From the NCBI GenBank assembly GCA_045125095.1, contig JBGVMW010000153.1:1-22854 (forward strand): a stretch of 22,854 nucleotides of DNA. Direction: 5' to 3'. This stretch comes from JBGVMW01 sp045125095 (lineage in GTDB: Bacteria; Bacillota; Clostridia; Lachnospirales; Lachnospiraceae). Of the stretch, positions 7,231 through 14,126 are shown piece after piece (the stretch's first letter is position 1; each line of letters starts with the position of its first letter). A program made the position numbers and the translations under genes. The notes under the pieces are model-generated. The model did no database searches. It saw nothing but the letters and a program-made list of their open reading frames with translations, and was not told the DNA's origin.

Positions 7231-8029
7231 ATGGAACACGGTGCATTATATAAAGTCTTGTTTTGGGCAAGCATTTTCCTTAAAATTAGTGATGCTTATA
7301 GTAGCAGTAGCATTTTGTATTTGCCTTGATACATGGAACCAGATACCATATCTCTGGTCAGGTCAGGCATCTATTGATGTATATTATTATTTGTTTAATT
7401 CTATTACATATGGTGGAACGTATATGCCTTATTTGATGCCTGTACTTGCGGCGACTGTATATGCTGTCAGTTATTCAAAAGAAAGCTCTTGTGGTATAAG
7501 GGATTATGTAATAGGACGTTTAGGATATGGGCGATATGCATTCAGTAAGGCATTTGTATCAATTGTTTGTGGGGGAATCACAGCAGCATTAGGGGTGTTG
7601 TTTTTTTGTGTTTATGCCAATTATTTTCAGCCAATATATATATATGAAGAGGGTGTGAATGTGTTGTATTACACTCAGCCAAGTACAGAAAATGGAATTT
7701 GGTATATTGTGATTCTCATCTACTTAACGATGTTAAGTGGAATGTTATGGAGTATGGTGGCATTGTTAGTATCTGCATATTTTGAAAATATATATGTTAC
7801 AATTGCCAGTCCTTTGTTGATATCATATATGTTGGCAAGAGTTTATGTTCTGCTGGGGATTGATGGTAAGTATCGTTTGGATTATTGGCTTTCTGGGCGA
7901 GCTGGTATTGGAACAGATGAAGAATCATTATGTGTGATTACAATTTTCACAATTGGTTTGATAGTCTTTTTAGCAATCCTTTTTTACAGAAAAATGAAAA
8001 TGCAGATGGCTGGAGGTAAGTATGAATAA
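7220..8029 (+). CDS. ABC transporter permease (first), six helices
   Basis: 269 residues starting at ATG 7220, chosen because GGAGG lies at 7204-7208 and the hydrophobic helices begin shortly after; a longer in-frame reading from 7163 would run deep into the lipoprotein gene and lacks a ribosome site. About six hydrophobic segments are visible, the first at residues 20-36, with a short polar N-terminus and basic C-terminus. The arrangement resembles ABC-2/LanE-LanG or BcrB permeases but sequence identity to a named family is not obvious. The stop overlaps the next permease start by 8 bases, indicating coupling. It probably pairs with the second permease and the ATPase to form one heteromeric transporter. 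Confidence 0.85.
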   Translation: MENKWNTVHYIKSCFGQAFSLKLVMLIVAVAFCICLDTWNQIPYLWSGQASIDVYYYLFNSITYGGTYMPYLMPVLAATVYAVSYSKESSCGIRDYVIGRLGYGRYAFSKAFVSIVCGGITAALGVLFFCVYANYFQPIYIYEEGVNVLYYTQPSTENGIWYIVILIYLTMLSGMLWSMVALLVSAYFENIYVTIASPLLISYMLARVYVLLGIDGKYRLDYWLSGRAGIGTDEESLCVITIFTIGLIVFLAILFYRKMKMQMAGGKYE

Positions 8030-8870
8030 TATACGAAAGATATGGCGGGTTTTTATACTTCAATTACATACAGAGTTATTTTGCTGGAGAAATATGTTAG
8101 TGTTTGCAGTTATGGCTGTTTTTATATCCAGTAATCTGGAGCCAATTGCAGCAATGGTGAATGCCCTTGGAATCAAGGCAACACCAACTGGATTTGTTCA
8201 TCTTATGAATGACCATACTTGTTTGACAATTTTAACAATAGGAATTATTTTTCTGTATAGTAATGCTCCATTTAGAAGAGAATCCTTTTCTTATATTGTG
8301 TATCGTTCAGGGAAGAAAAATTGGGAAATCGGAAACGTGGTATACATGTGTATATCTTCTCTGATGTATACAAGTTTTCTGTTTGTAGTAAGTGTTCTTT
8401 CGTTAATAAGAGAAACAGAATTTTCCCTTGATGGTTGGGGGAAAATCTGGGGAACTCTGGCGAGAACCACAGCATCTACAGAATTTAATGTAAAGGTAGT
8501 AGTTAATGATTATATATTGGGAAAATATGAACCAATGGAAGCGTTGGTTGCAACATTTGTACTGATTTGGCTATGCTTTTTCTTTTTTGGCTTGCTGATT
8601 TATTTGTTTAATCATTTTTTTAAGAAAGGATTAGGGGTAATCCTTGCAGGAATTTTTGTGTTTTTAGACACAATGATATATAATTCATGGACACCTTGGG
8701 CATATCGGTTTTCACCGCTGACATTAGTACAGTTGACAACATATACCAATTACCACAAGCATTACGGTCTGACATTGTCATACGCTTGGATTTTTTTTGG
8801 AGTAAGTATTTTAATAATGATTTTCGGTATTGTCTTATTGAGTATGCGAAGGGAGCAGAGTTATGAATAA
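8022..8870 (+). CDS. ABC transporter permease (second), six helices
   Basis: 282 residues, start ATG 8022 directly after GGAGG (8012-8016), overlapping the end of the first permease gene. Roughly six hydrophobic segments are present, with a cytoplasmic-looking basic loop RSGKKNWE near residue 95 and a larger loop near 130-170 (GWGKIWGTLARTTAST). It is the same class as the preceding permease but not an obvious recent duplicate. Its stop overlaps the ATPase start by 8 bases. Together with its neighbours it makes the E/G-type half of a LanFEG- or BcrAB-like transporter; the substrate is unknown. Confidence 0.85.
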   Translation: MNNIRKIWRVFILQLHTELFCWRNMLVFAVMAVFISSNLEPIAAMVNALGIKATPTGFVHLMNDHTCLTILTIGIIFLYSNAPFRRESFSYIVYRSGKKNWEIGNVVYMCISSLMYTSFLFVVSVLSLIRETEFSLDGWGKIWGTLARTTASTEFNVKVVVNDYILGKYEPMEALVATFVLIWLCFFFFGLLIYLFNHFFKKGLGVILAGIFVFLDTMIYNSWTPWAYRFSPLTLVQLTTYTNYHKHYGLTLSYAWIFFGVSILIMIFGIVLLSMRREQSYE

Positions 8871-9501
8871 AATCATAGTTAGTAATGTGGGAAAAACGAT
8901 AGAAGAACAGGTTATCTTGCGAAATATTAATTTAAAATTGCAAAGTGGAAAAGTATATGGATTAATTGGGAGAAATGGATCTGGAAAGACAGTATTGTTA
9001 AAATGTATTGCCGGGTTTTTAACACCTACTACTGGTGAAATTAAGGTAAATGAAAAGGTATTGGGAAAAGATATAAAATTTCCTGAAAATATGGGATTTA
9101 TCATTAATGCACCAGGTTTTTTGCCGGAGATGTCTGGTATTAAAAATTTGCAATATTTAGCATCCATAAAGCAGGTGGCAGATAAAGAAAAGATAGTAGA
9201 AGCTATGAATATGGTAGGTCTTGATCCCAAAAGTAAAAAAAGAGTTGGAAAATATTCAACAGGAATGAAGCAACGTTTAGGTATTGCGCAAGCAATCATG
9301 GAAGATCCGGAAATATTAATATTAGATGAGCCGATGAATGGCTTGGATGAACAGATGGTAGAAAAAATACGAGGGGTAGTGTTGGAGTTAAAGAAAAGAG
9401 GAAAATTAATTATTATAACCAGTCATAATAGAGAGGATATTGAGATTCTCTGTGATGAAGTGTATAAAATGAAGGATGGAGAATTGGAGAGTGTTCGGTA
9501 A
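8863..9501 (+). CDS. ABC transporter ATP-binding protein, BcrA/LanF-like
   Basis: The 212-residue ATPase has Walker A GRNGSGKT (36-43), signature YSTGMKQRLG (131-140), Walker B ILILDEP (151-157) and switch His 188. The segment at the usual Q-loop reads FIINAPGFLPEMSG, where most ABC ATPases have Gln; LanF/BcrA-type proteins are known for an E-loop (..EGPGFYP..), and here the residue appears to be Asn. It ends straight after the switch region, shorter than most members of the family. The start overlaps the second permease gene. It energises the transporter formed with the two permeases, probably for export of, or protection from, a peptide or the secreted protein encoded upstream. The core assignment is firm; the substrate is inferred. 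Confidence 0.93.
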   Translation: MNKIIVSNVGKTIEEQVILRNINLKLQSGKVYGLIGRNGSGKTVLLKCIAGFLTPTTGEIKVNEKVLGKDIKFPENMGFIINAPGFLPEMSGIKNLQYLASIKQVADKEKIVEAMNMVGLDPKSKKRVGKYSTGMKQRLGIAQAIMEDPEILILDEPMNGLDEQMVEKIRGVVLELKKRGKLIIITSHNREDIEILCDEVYKMKDGELESVR

Positions 9502-9515
9502 ACGGAAAATAAATT

Positions 9516-9555
9516 CAGAGGCATGATGGTAATATATCGTCATGTCTTTGTTTTT
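9516..9555 (+). terminator. Terminator of the ABC operon
   Basis: An 11-bp stem with two G-T pairs (9516-9526 with 9540-9550) is followed at once by TTTTT. It lies 14 bases after the ATPase stop. Confidence 0.8.
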
Positions 9556-9567
9556 ATATACCAGAAA

Positions 9568-9732
9568 AACGCAACATTCTGTTGCGCGTTCGTATTCAAA
9601 ATTTCCTAGTACATAAAAATATGATGCGTACTCCGTTAAGAGGAAGAATGTCCCAAGGGACTACCCTGATTGTGGCAAAGCGTGCAAGCATTTTGGAGAA
9701 GTGAAGTTGCGAGGGCGAGCCTATACTTCAAC
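9568..9732. other. Structured intergenic segment with hairpins and a start-less reading frame
   Basis: CGCAACA/TGTTGCG (9570-9586) is a tight hairpin with no T-run. A second, GTCCC-AA-GGGAC, lies near 9650-9661. A third pairs AAGTGAAG with CTTCAACTT (one bulge) close to 9705-9735 and runs into CTTTTTA, like a terminator. One frame is open from about 9620 to the TAG just before porC, with Cys/Lys/Arg-rich content, but it has no start codon or ribosome site at its head. It could be a gene remnant, an RNA element or a dispersed repeat; I recognise no riboswitch class. Confidence 0.35.
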
Positions 9733-9760
9733 TTGCTTTTTACCCCATATTTGCTATAAT
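9733..9760 (+). promoter_or_regulatory. Promoter of the por operon
   Basis: TTGCTT (9733-9738), 16 bases, then TATAAT (9755-9760), preceded by TGC as in an extended -10. The predicted start near 9767 gives a leader of about 38 bases with GGAGGA before ATG 9805. Confidence 0.7.
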
Positions 9761-9804
9761 AAAAAAGTTAGTGGGTTAAAAAATACAATGGAGGAAACAT
9801 AGGT

Positions 9805-10377
9805 ATGATAGAAATCAGATGGCATGGCCGTGGCGGTCAGGGTGCAAAGACAGCAGCACTGTTGTTGGCGGATGTAGCTTTTCAGGCAGGAAAAGATGTA
9901 CAGGGCTTTCCAGAGTACGGTCCAGAGCGTATGGGTGCGCCGGTAACAGTTTACAACCGAATTCACGATTCTGAGATACGAGTACACTCAAATATCTATT
10001 CGCCAGATTTTGTGGTAGTGGTGGATGAAACATTATTAGAGGTAGTGGATGTAACAGCAGGTCTGAAAAAAGAGGGTGCAATTGTAATCAATACCGCTCG
10101 TTCTGTAGAGGAAGTAATGCCTCACTTAAAGGGATATGAGGGGAAGGTGTACACCATTGATGCAAGAAAAATTTCAGTGGAAGCTTTAGGAAAATATTTT
10201 CCAAATACACCAATGTTAGCGGCAATCGTAAAAGTCAGCGGCGTTATGGAAGAAGAAGCATTTTTAAAGGATATGGAAGAATCGTTCCAGCATAAATTTG
10301 CAAAAAAACCGGAAGTAATCACTGGTAACATGAATGCGTTGAAAATGACATTAGAGGAAATTGGAAAATTAATGTAA
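9805..10377 (+). CDS. porC: 2-oxoacid:ferredoxin oxidoreductase gamma subunit (pyruvate synthase type)
   Basis: 190 residues beginning MIEIRWHGRGGQGAKTAA, the signature of the gamma domain of four-subunit pyruvate/2-oxoacid:ferredoxin oxidoreductases. FPEYGPERMGAPV is a second conserved block. It is a cytoplasmic subunit of the CoA-acylating oxidative decarboxylase, contributing to cofactor contacts. GGAGGA precedes ATG 9805. It opens the order gamma-delta-alpha-beta, the order known from Thermotoga and many anaerobic Firmicutes. The gap to the delta gene is about 105 bases, the longest in the operon, with no visible terminator. The family assignment is strong; pyruvate as substrate rather than a branched-chain 2-oxoacid follows mainly from the alpha subunit. 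Confidence 0.93.
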   Translation: MIEIRWHGRGGQGAKTAALLLADVAFQAGKDVQGFPEYGPERMGAPVTVYNRIHDSEIRVHSNIYSPDFVVVVDETLLEVVDVTAGLKKEGAIVINTARSVEEVMPHLKGYEGKVYTIDARKISVEALGKYFPNTPMLAAIVKVSGVMEEEAFLKDMEESFQHKFAKKPEVITGNMNALKMTLEEIGKLM

Positions 10378-10482
10378 GAACCATGATAATCTGGAAAATA
10401 TGAAAGGAAGACATTAATATTTGATGTATAAGGAAGCAGGTTATTATGGATACAAATGTATAAATATATATGGAGGAGAACA

Positions 10483-10785
10483 ATGCCAACAGATATTTCA
10501 AAAATAACGGAAAAAAGCTCCTGGCAGGATATTACAGAAGGAAACCAGATCTATGCAGCGGGGACTTCCAAGCAGTTTAACACAGGAGAATGGGCAAATG
10601 AACAGCCTGAATTTATAGAAGAAAAATGTACACATTGTCTGCTTTGCACACCGGTCTGTCCGGATAGTTGTATACCGGTAAAGGATGGCAAGCGTGAAGA
10701 ATTTGATTATGAACACTGCAAAGGATGTGGTATCTGTGTAAAGGTCTGTCCATTCGGTGCAATTACAATGAAGGGGGTAAAGTAA
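10483..10785 (+). CDS. porD: 2-oxoacid:ferredoxin oxidoreductase delta (ferredoxin) subunit
   Basis: 100 residues from ATG 10483, which lies 4 bases after GGAGGAG (10472-10478); an in-frame ATG at 10456 would precede that site and is rejected. Two ferredoxin motifs, Cys 49/52/55/59 and Cys 79/82/85/89, each ending in Pro, should bind two [4Fe-4S] clusters that carry electrons from the catalytic subunits to free ferredoxin. The N-terminal 45 residues are the usual delta-subunit extension. The stop codon abuts the ATG of the alpha gene with no gap, indicating coupled translation. Confidence 0.95.
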   Translation: MPTDISKITEKSSWQDITEGNQIYAAGTSKQFNTGEWANEQPEFIEEKCTHCLLCTPVCPDSCIPVKDGKREEFDYEHCKGCGICVKVCPFGAITMKGVK

Positions 10786-11967
10786 ATGGCTAAGAGAGTA
10801 TGTATGTCCGGTAATGAGGCAGTTGCCTATGCGCTAAAGCAGATTAACCCGGATGTAATTCCGGCATTTCCTATTACACCATCCACAGAGATACCGGAGA
10901 ATTTTGTAAAATATATTTCATCTGGAGAAGTAGATACGGAGTTTATTCCAGTAGAAAGTGAACATAGTGCAATGAGTGCCGCTATTGGTGCAGAGGCAGC
11001 AGGTGCCCGTACGGTAACAGCAACTTCTTCCTGCGGAATGGCACTTATGTGGGAAGAATTATATGTGGCAGCATCTGACCGTTTACCAGTATTGTTGACC
11101 TTGGTAAATCGTGCGTTGTCTGGTCCAATCAATATCAATTGTGACCATTCAGACAGTATGGGTGCAAGAGATTCCGGCTGGTTACAGATTTATGCAGAAA
11201 ACAATCAGGAAGTTTATGATAACACCGTTATGGCATACCGTATTGCAGAGCATGCAGATGTGCGTCTGCCAATTATGATTTGTCAGGATGGATTTATAAC
11301 CAGTCATGGTCTTGCCAATATGATGCTGTTAGAAGATAAGGAAGTAAAGGATTTTGTAGGCGAGTATGAGCCGGAAAATTATTTATTAAATGAAAAACAG
11401 CCTATGGCGGTAGGCCCATATGCAGTATCCAATTATTACATGGAATCGAAAAGAGGACAGATTCAGGGCATGATTAATGCAAAACAAGTCATTTTAGATG
11501 TGGCAAAAGAATTTGAAGCAATGTCCGGGCGTAAATATGGATTCTTTGAGGAATATTGCTTAGAGGATGCAGAGTATGCCATTGTAATTATGGGTTCTGC
11601 GGCAGGTACCGCAAAGGATGCGATTGATAAGCTTCGTTTAGAAGGTAAAAAGGTTGGACTGTTAAAGATTCGTGTCTTCCGTCCATTTCCGGCTGAGGAG
11701 ATTGCAGAGGCACTTCGTCATATAAAAGCAGTAGGAATTATGGATCGTGCAGAGAGCATCAGTACCCATGGAGGTCCTTTAGCATCTGAAGTAGTTTCCG
11801 GATTCTATCGTGCAGGACTTAACGCAAAGGTTCAGGATTATATGTATGGTATCGGTGGTCGTGATATCCGTGTAGAAGATTTTGAGCAGATTTTTGCAGA
11901 GTTAGAGACAGGCAGTGCCGTCAATGAGGATGGTACAAGCTATTGTTACGTTGGATTAAGACGGTAG
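10786..11967 (+). CDS. porA: Pyruvate:ferredoxin oxidoreductase alpha subunit
   Basis: The 393-residue alpha subunit has AFPITPSTEIPE near residue 24, the VESEHSAMSAAIGA block and NRALSGPININCDHSDS, all conserved in four-subunit pyruvate synthases. It provides domains I and II that form the active site with the TPP-binding beta subunit, giving acetyl-CoA, CO2 and reduced ferredoxin from pyruvate. From memory the sequence follows Thermotoga maritima PorA closely along its length, including GRKYG and YGIGGRDI, so pyruvate is the favoured substrate. The related VorA (2-oxoisovalerate) is close enough that this is not proven. GGGGG lies just before ATG 10786, inside the end of porD. It ends 13 bases before porB. 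Confidence 0.93.
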   Translation: MAKRVCMSGNEAVAYALKQINPDVIPAFPITPSTEIPENFVKYISSGEVDTEFIPVESEHSAMSAAIGAEAAGARTVTATSSCGMALMWEELYVAASDRLPVLLTLVNRALSGPININCDHSDSMGARDSGWLQIYAENNQEVYDNTVMAYRIAEHADVRLPIMICQDGFITSHGLANMMLLEDKEVKDFVGEYEPENYLLNEKQPMAVGPYAVSNYYMESKRGQIQGMINAKQVILDVAKEFEAMSGRKYGFFEEYCLEDAEYAIVIMGSAAGTAKDAIDKLRLEGKKVGLLKIRVFRPFPAEEIAEALRHIKAVGIMDRAESISTHGGPLASEVVSGFYRAGLNAKVQDYMYGIGGRDIRVEDFEQIFAELETGSAVNEDGTSYCYVGLRR

Positions 11968-11980
11968 GAGGAGCTGCGGT

Positions 11981-12910
11981 ATGAGTTATAATTTTAAAGA
12001 AACAATGAGCAAACCGGAACGATTAGCTCCGGGACATAGAATGTGTGCAGGCTGTGGCGGTACCATCGCAGTAAGAAATGTATTGAGAGGTTTGCATGAA
12101 GGCGATAAGGCAGTGATTGGTAATGCCACAGGATGCTTAGAAGTATCTACTTTTATGTATCCATATACAGCATGGGAGGATAGCTACATTCACAATGCAT
12201 TTGAAAATGCAGGTGCAACTTTAAGTGGTGTGGAGACCGCTTACCGTGCATTAAAGAAAAAGGGAAAGATTGATGACACCTACAAGTTTATTACCTTTGG
12301 TGGAGATGGCGGTACCTATGATATCGGTTTACAGTCTTTATCAGGTGCCATGGAACGCGGACATGATATGGTATATGTCTGCTATGATAATGGCGCGTAT
12401 ATGAATACTGGCGTGCAGCGTTCTTCTGCAACACCGATGTATGCAGATACTACTACAACACCAGTTGGTAAAGTATGTGACGGTAAACCACAGACAAGGA
12501 AAGATTTAGCTGCCATCATGGCGGCACATAACATACCATATGTGGCACAGACTACATTTGTACAGAATTTCCGCGACCTTCACATGAAGGCGGAGAAAGC
12601 AATATATACACCGGGTGCAGCATTTTTAAATATTATGGCTCCATGTCCAAGAGGCTGGAAGTACAATACACCAGAGATTATGGATATTTGCAAATTAGCA
12701 GTAGAAACCTGTTACTGGCCTTTGTTCGAGGTAGAGGATGGAAAGTGGACAGTGAACTATGAGCCTAAGAAAAAGCTTCCAATTGAAGATTTCTTAAGCA
12801 AACAGGGACGGTTTAAGCATCTGTTCAAGCCAGGCAATGAACACTTAATCGAAGCCTTCCAGAAAGAAGTAGACAGACGTTGGGAAGAATTGTTAAAGAG
12901 AGCACAGTAA
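11981..12910 (+). CDS. porB: Pyruvate:ferredoxin oxidoreductase beta subunit (TPP-binding)
   Basis: The 309-residue beta subunit keeps MCAGCG (Cys 22, 25), GNATGCLE (Cys 52) and APCPRGW, the cysteines expected to hold a [4Fe-4S] cluster near TPP. The TPP/Mg motif GGDGGTYDIG runs on to YDNGAYMNTG. It carries the decarboxylation chemistry with the alpha subunit. AGGAG lies about 8 bases before ATG 11981. Length and all visible motifs agree with functional family members. The stop is 2 bases before the permease start, so the permease belongs to the same transcript. Confidence 0.95.
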   Translation: MSYNFKETMSKPERLAPGHRMCAGCGGTIAVRNVLRGLHEGDKAVIGNATGCLEVSTFMYPYTAWEDSYIHNAFENAGATLSGVETAYRALKKKGKIDDTYKFITFGGDGGTYDIGLQSLSGAMERGHDMVYVCYDNGAYMNTGVQRSSATPMYADTTTTPVGKVCDGKPQTRKDLAAIMAAHNIPYVAQTTFVQNFRDLHMKAEKAIYTPGAAFLNIMAPCPRGWKYNTPEIMDICKLAVETCYWPLFEVEDGKWTVNYEPKKKLPIEDFLSKQGRFKHLFKPGNEHLIEAFQKEVDRRWEELLKRAQ

Positions 12911-12912
12911 GT

Positions 12913-14049
12913 ATGTGGAAAAAGTGTAAGGAATTTATTGCAAAAGAAACTGTATTGGTGGCAGCCGCTATATTAGCGGCTGTTTCTATGTGTATGGTAC
13001 CGATTTCAAAAGAATATGCAGAATATATTGACTGGCGTACATTAGGAATTCTGCTGGCACTAATGCTGGTCATGGCTGGTTTCCAGAAAATAGGTGTGTT
13101 CCGTTATCTGGGAATTTGTCTGTTAAAGGGAACTCATAATACAAGACAGCTTGGCAGAGTGCTGGTATATCTGTGCTTTTTCTCCGGCATGCTTATCACA
13201 AATGATGTAGCACTGATAGCCTTTGTACCCTTTGCCATACAGGTGCTTAAGATGGCAGGGAAGGAAAAGCACATGATACTGGTGATTGTGTTACAGACGG
13301 TGGCGGCAAACTTGGGAAGTATGCTGACACCTATTGGTAATCCGCAGAATTTGTATTTGTATACATTAAGTGGAATGGATTTGTTGGAATTTATTATGCT
13401 GCTTCTCCCGATCACGGGTATGGCGTTTGTATTGATTACGCTGTCTTTGTTGGCGATACCAAAAGAAGCAATTAATAATTTACAAGAAGTGGGAGAAACG
13501 GAGATAGAACAGAACCCTGTGAAGAAGAATAAGTGGTCTGTTATTGTGTATAGTGTCTGCTTTCTGTTGTGTCTGCTCACTGTAGCAAAGATTGTGCCAT
13601 GGGCATGTTCCCTGGGCGTTGTGTGTGGATGTGTGTGGAAGAATGACCTGAAAATATTCAAACATGTGGATTACTGTCTGTTACTTACTTTCCTGTTTTT
13701 CTTTATTTTTACTGGAAATATGAGTAAGATTCCGGCGATTAATGAAATATTACAGCAAGTGGTGAATGGACATGAATTGATAGCATCTGTGGTTTGTAGT
13801 CAGGTGATCAGTAATGTACCGGCAGCACTGTTACTTTCCGGTTTTACGGAAAACGTAAAGACATTAATTGTAGGAGTGAATGTAGGTGGACTGGGTACAT
13901 TAATTGCATCTATGGCAAGCCTGATTTCTTACAAATTATATGTGGCAGATTACAGTGAAAAGAAAGGGAAATATATGGCTTGCTTTACGATTGTGAGCGT
14001 GATATTTTTAGTGCCGCTTTTGTTGATGTGTGTAGTGTTAGGTGTATAG
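12913..14049 (+). CDS. ArsB/CitM-type anion permease at the end of the por operon
   Basis: 378 residues from ATG 12913, 2 bases after the porB stop; a longer reading from 12880 runs inside porB and is unlikely. Ten or so hydrophobic helices are visible. SGMLITNDVALIAFVPF and, in the second half, SNVPAALLLSG are the paired re-entrant (T/S)N motifs of the ion transporter superfamily (ArsB, NhaD, CitMHS, SLC13). GSMLTPIGNPQNLY follows the first. The start lacks a strong ribosome site and probably depends on coupling to porB. The position suggests an organic-acid or cation exchanger tied to 2-oxoacid metabolism. The substrate cannot be read from sequence. Confidence 0.85.
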   Translation: MWKKCKEFIAKETVLVAAAILAAVSMCMVPISKEYAEYIDWRTLGILLALMLVMAGFQKIGVFRYLGICLLKGTHNTRQLGRVLVYLCFFSGMLITNDVALIAFVPFAIQVLKMAGKEKHMILVIVLQTVAANLGSMLTPIGNPQNLYLYTLSGMDLLEFIMLLLPITGMAFVLITLSLLAIPKEAINNLQEVGETEIEQNPVKKNKWSVIVYSVCFLLCLLTVAKIVPWACSLGVVCGCVWKNDLKIFKHVDYCLLLTFLFFFIFTGNMSKIPAINEILQQVVNGHELIASVVCSQVISNVPAALLLSGFTENVKTLIVGVNVGGLGTLIASMASLISYKLYVADYSEKKGKYMACFTIVSVIFLVPLLLMCVVLGV

Positions 14050-14059
14050 AAAATAAAAA

Positions 14060-14097
14060 AGAACTGTCTCTTGTTTGTAAGAGCAGTTCTTTTTTTT
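14060..14097. terminator. Bidirectional terminator between the convergent permease and surface-protein genes
   Basis: GAACTG-T-CTCTT (14061-14072) pairs with AAGAG-CAGTTC (14079-14089), with one bulge, flanked by an A-run on the left and a T-run on the right. It can therefore stop transcripts from either side. It serves the permease gene ending at 14049 and the minus-strand gene ending at 14127. Confidence 0.9.
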
Positions 14098-14126
14098 CAT
14101 ATCTTAATCTGTTGTGACAACAACGA

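Noticed and set aside
8835..9299. 154-residue antisense open frame across the ABC ATPase gene
   Set aside because: The plus strand encodes intact Walker A, signature and Walker B motifs; the antisense frame has no supported start.
2501..9555. A complete agr quorum-sensing locus
   Set aside because: The regulator and kinase are of the Agr type, but no AgrB-like membrane protease and no AgrD-like precursor are encoded in the window.
9604..9800. A small protein gene from the open frame before porC
   Set aside because: The frame has no start codon or ribosome site at its head and runs through the por promoter to a stop just before porC; listed only as an unexplained segment.
13134..13661. 175-residue antisense open frame within the permease gene
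   Set aside because: It is a shadow of a hydrophobic gene with conserved transporter motifs on the other strand.
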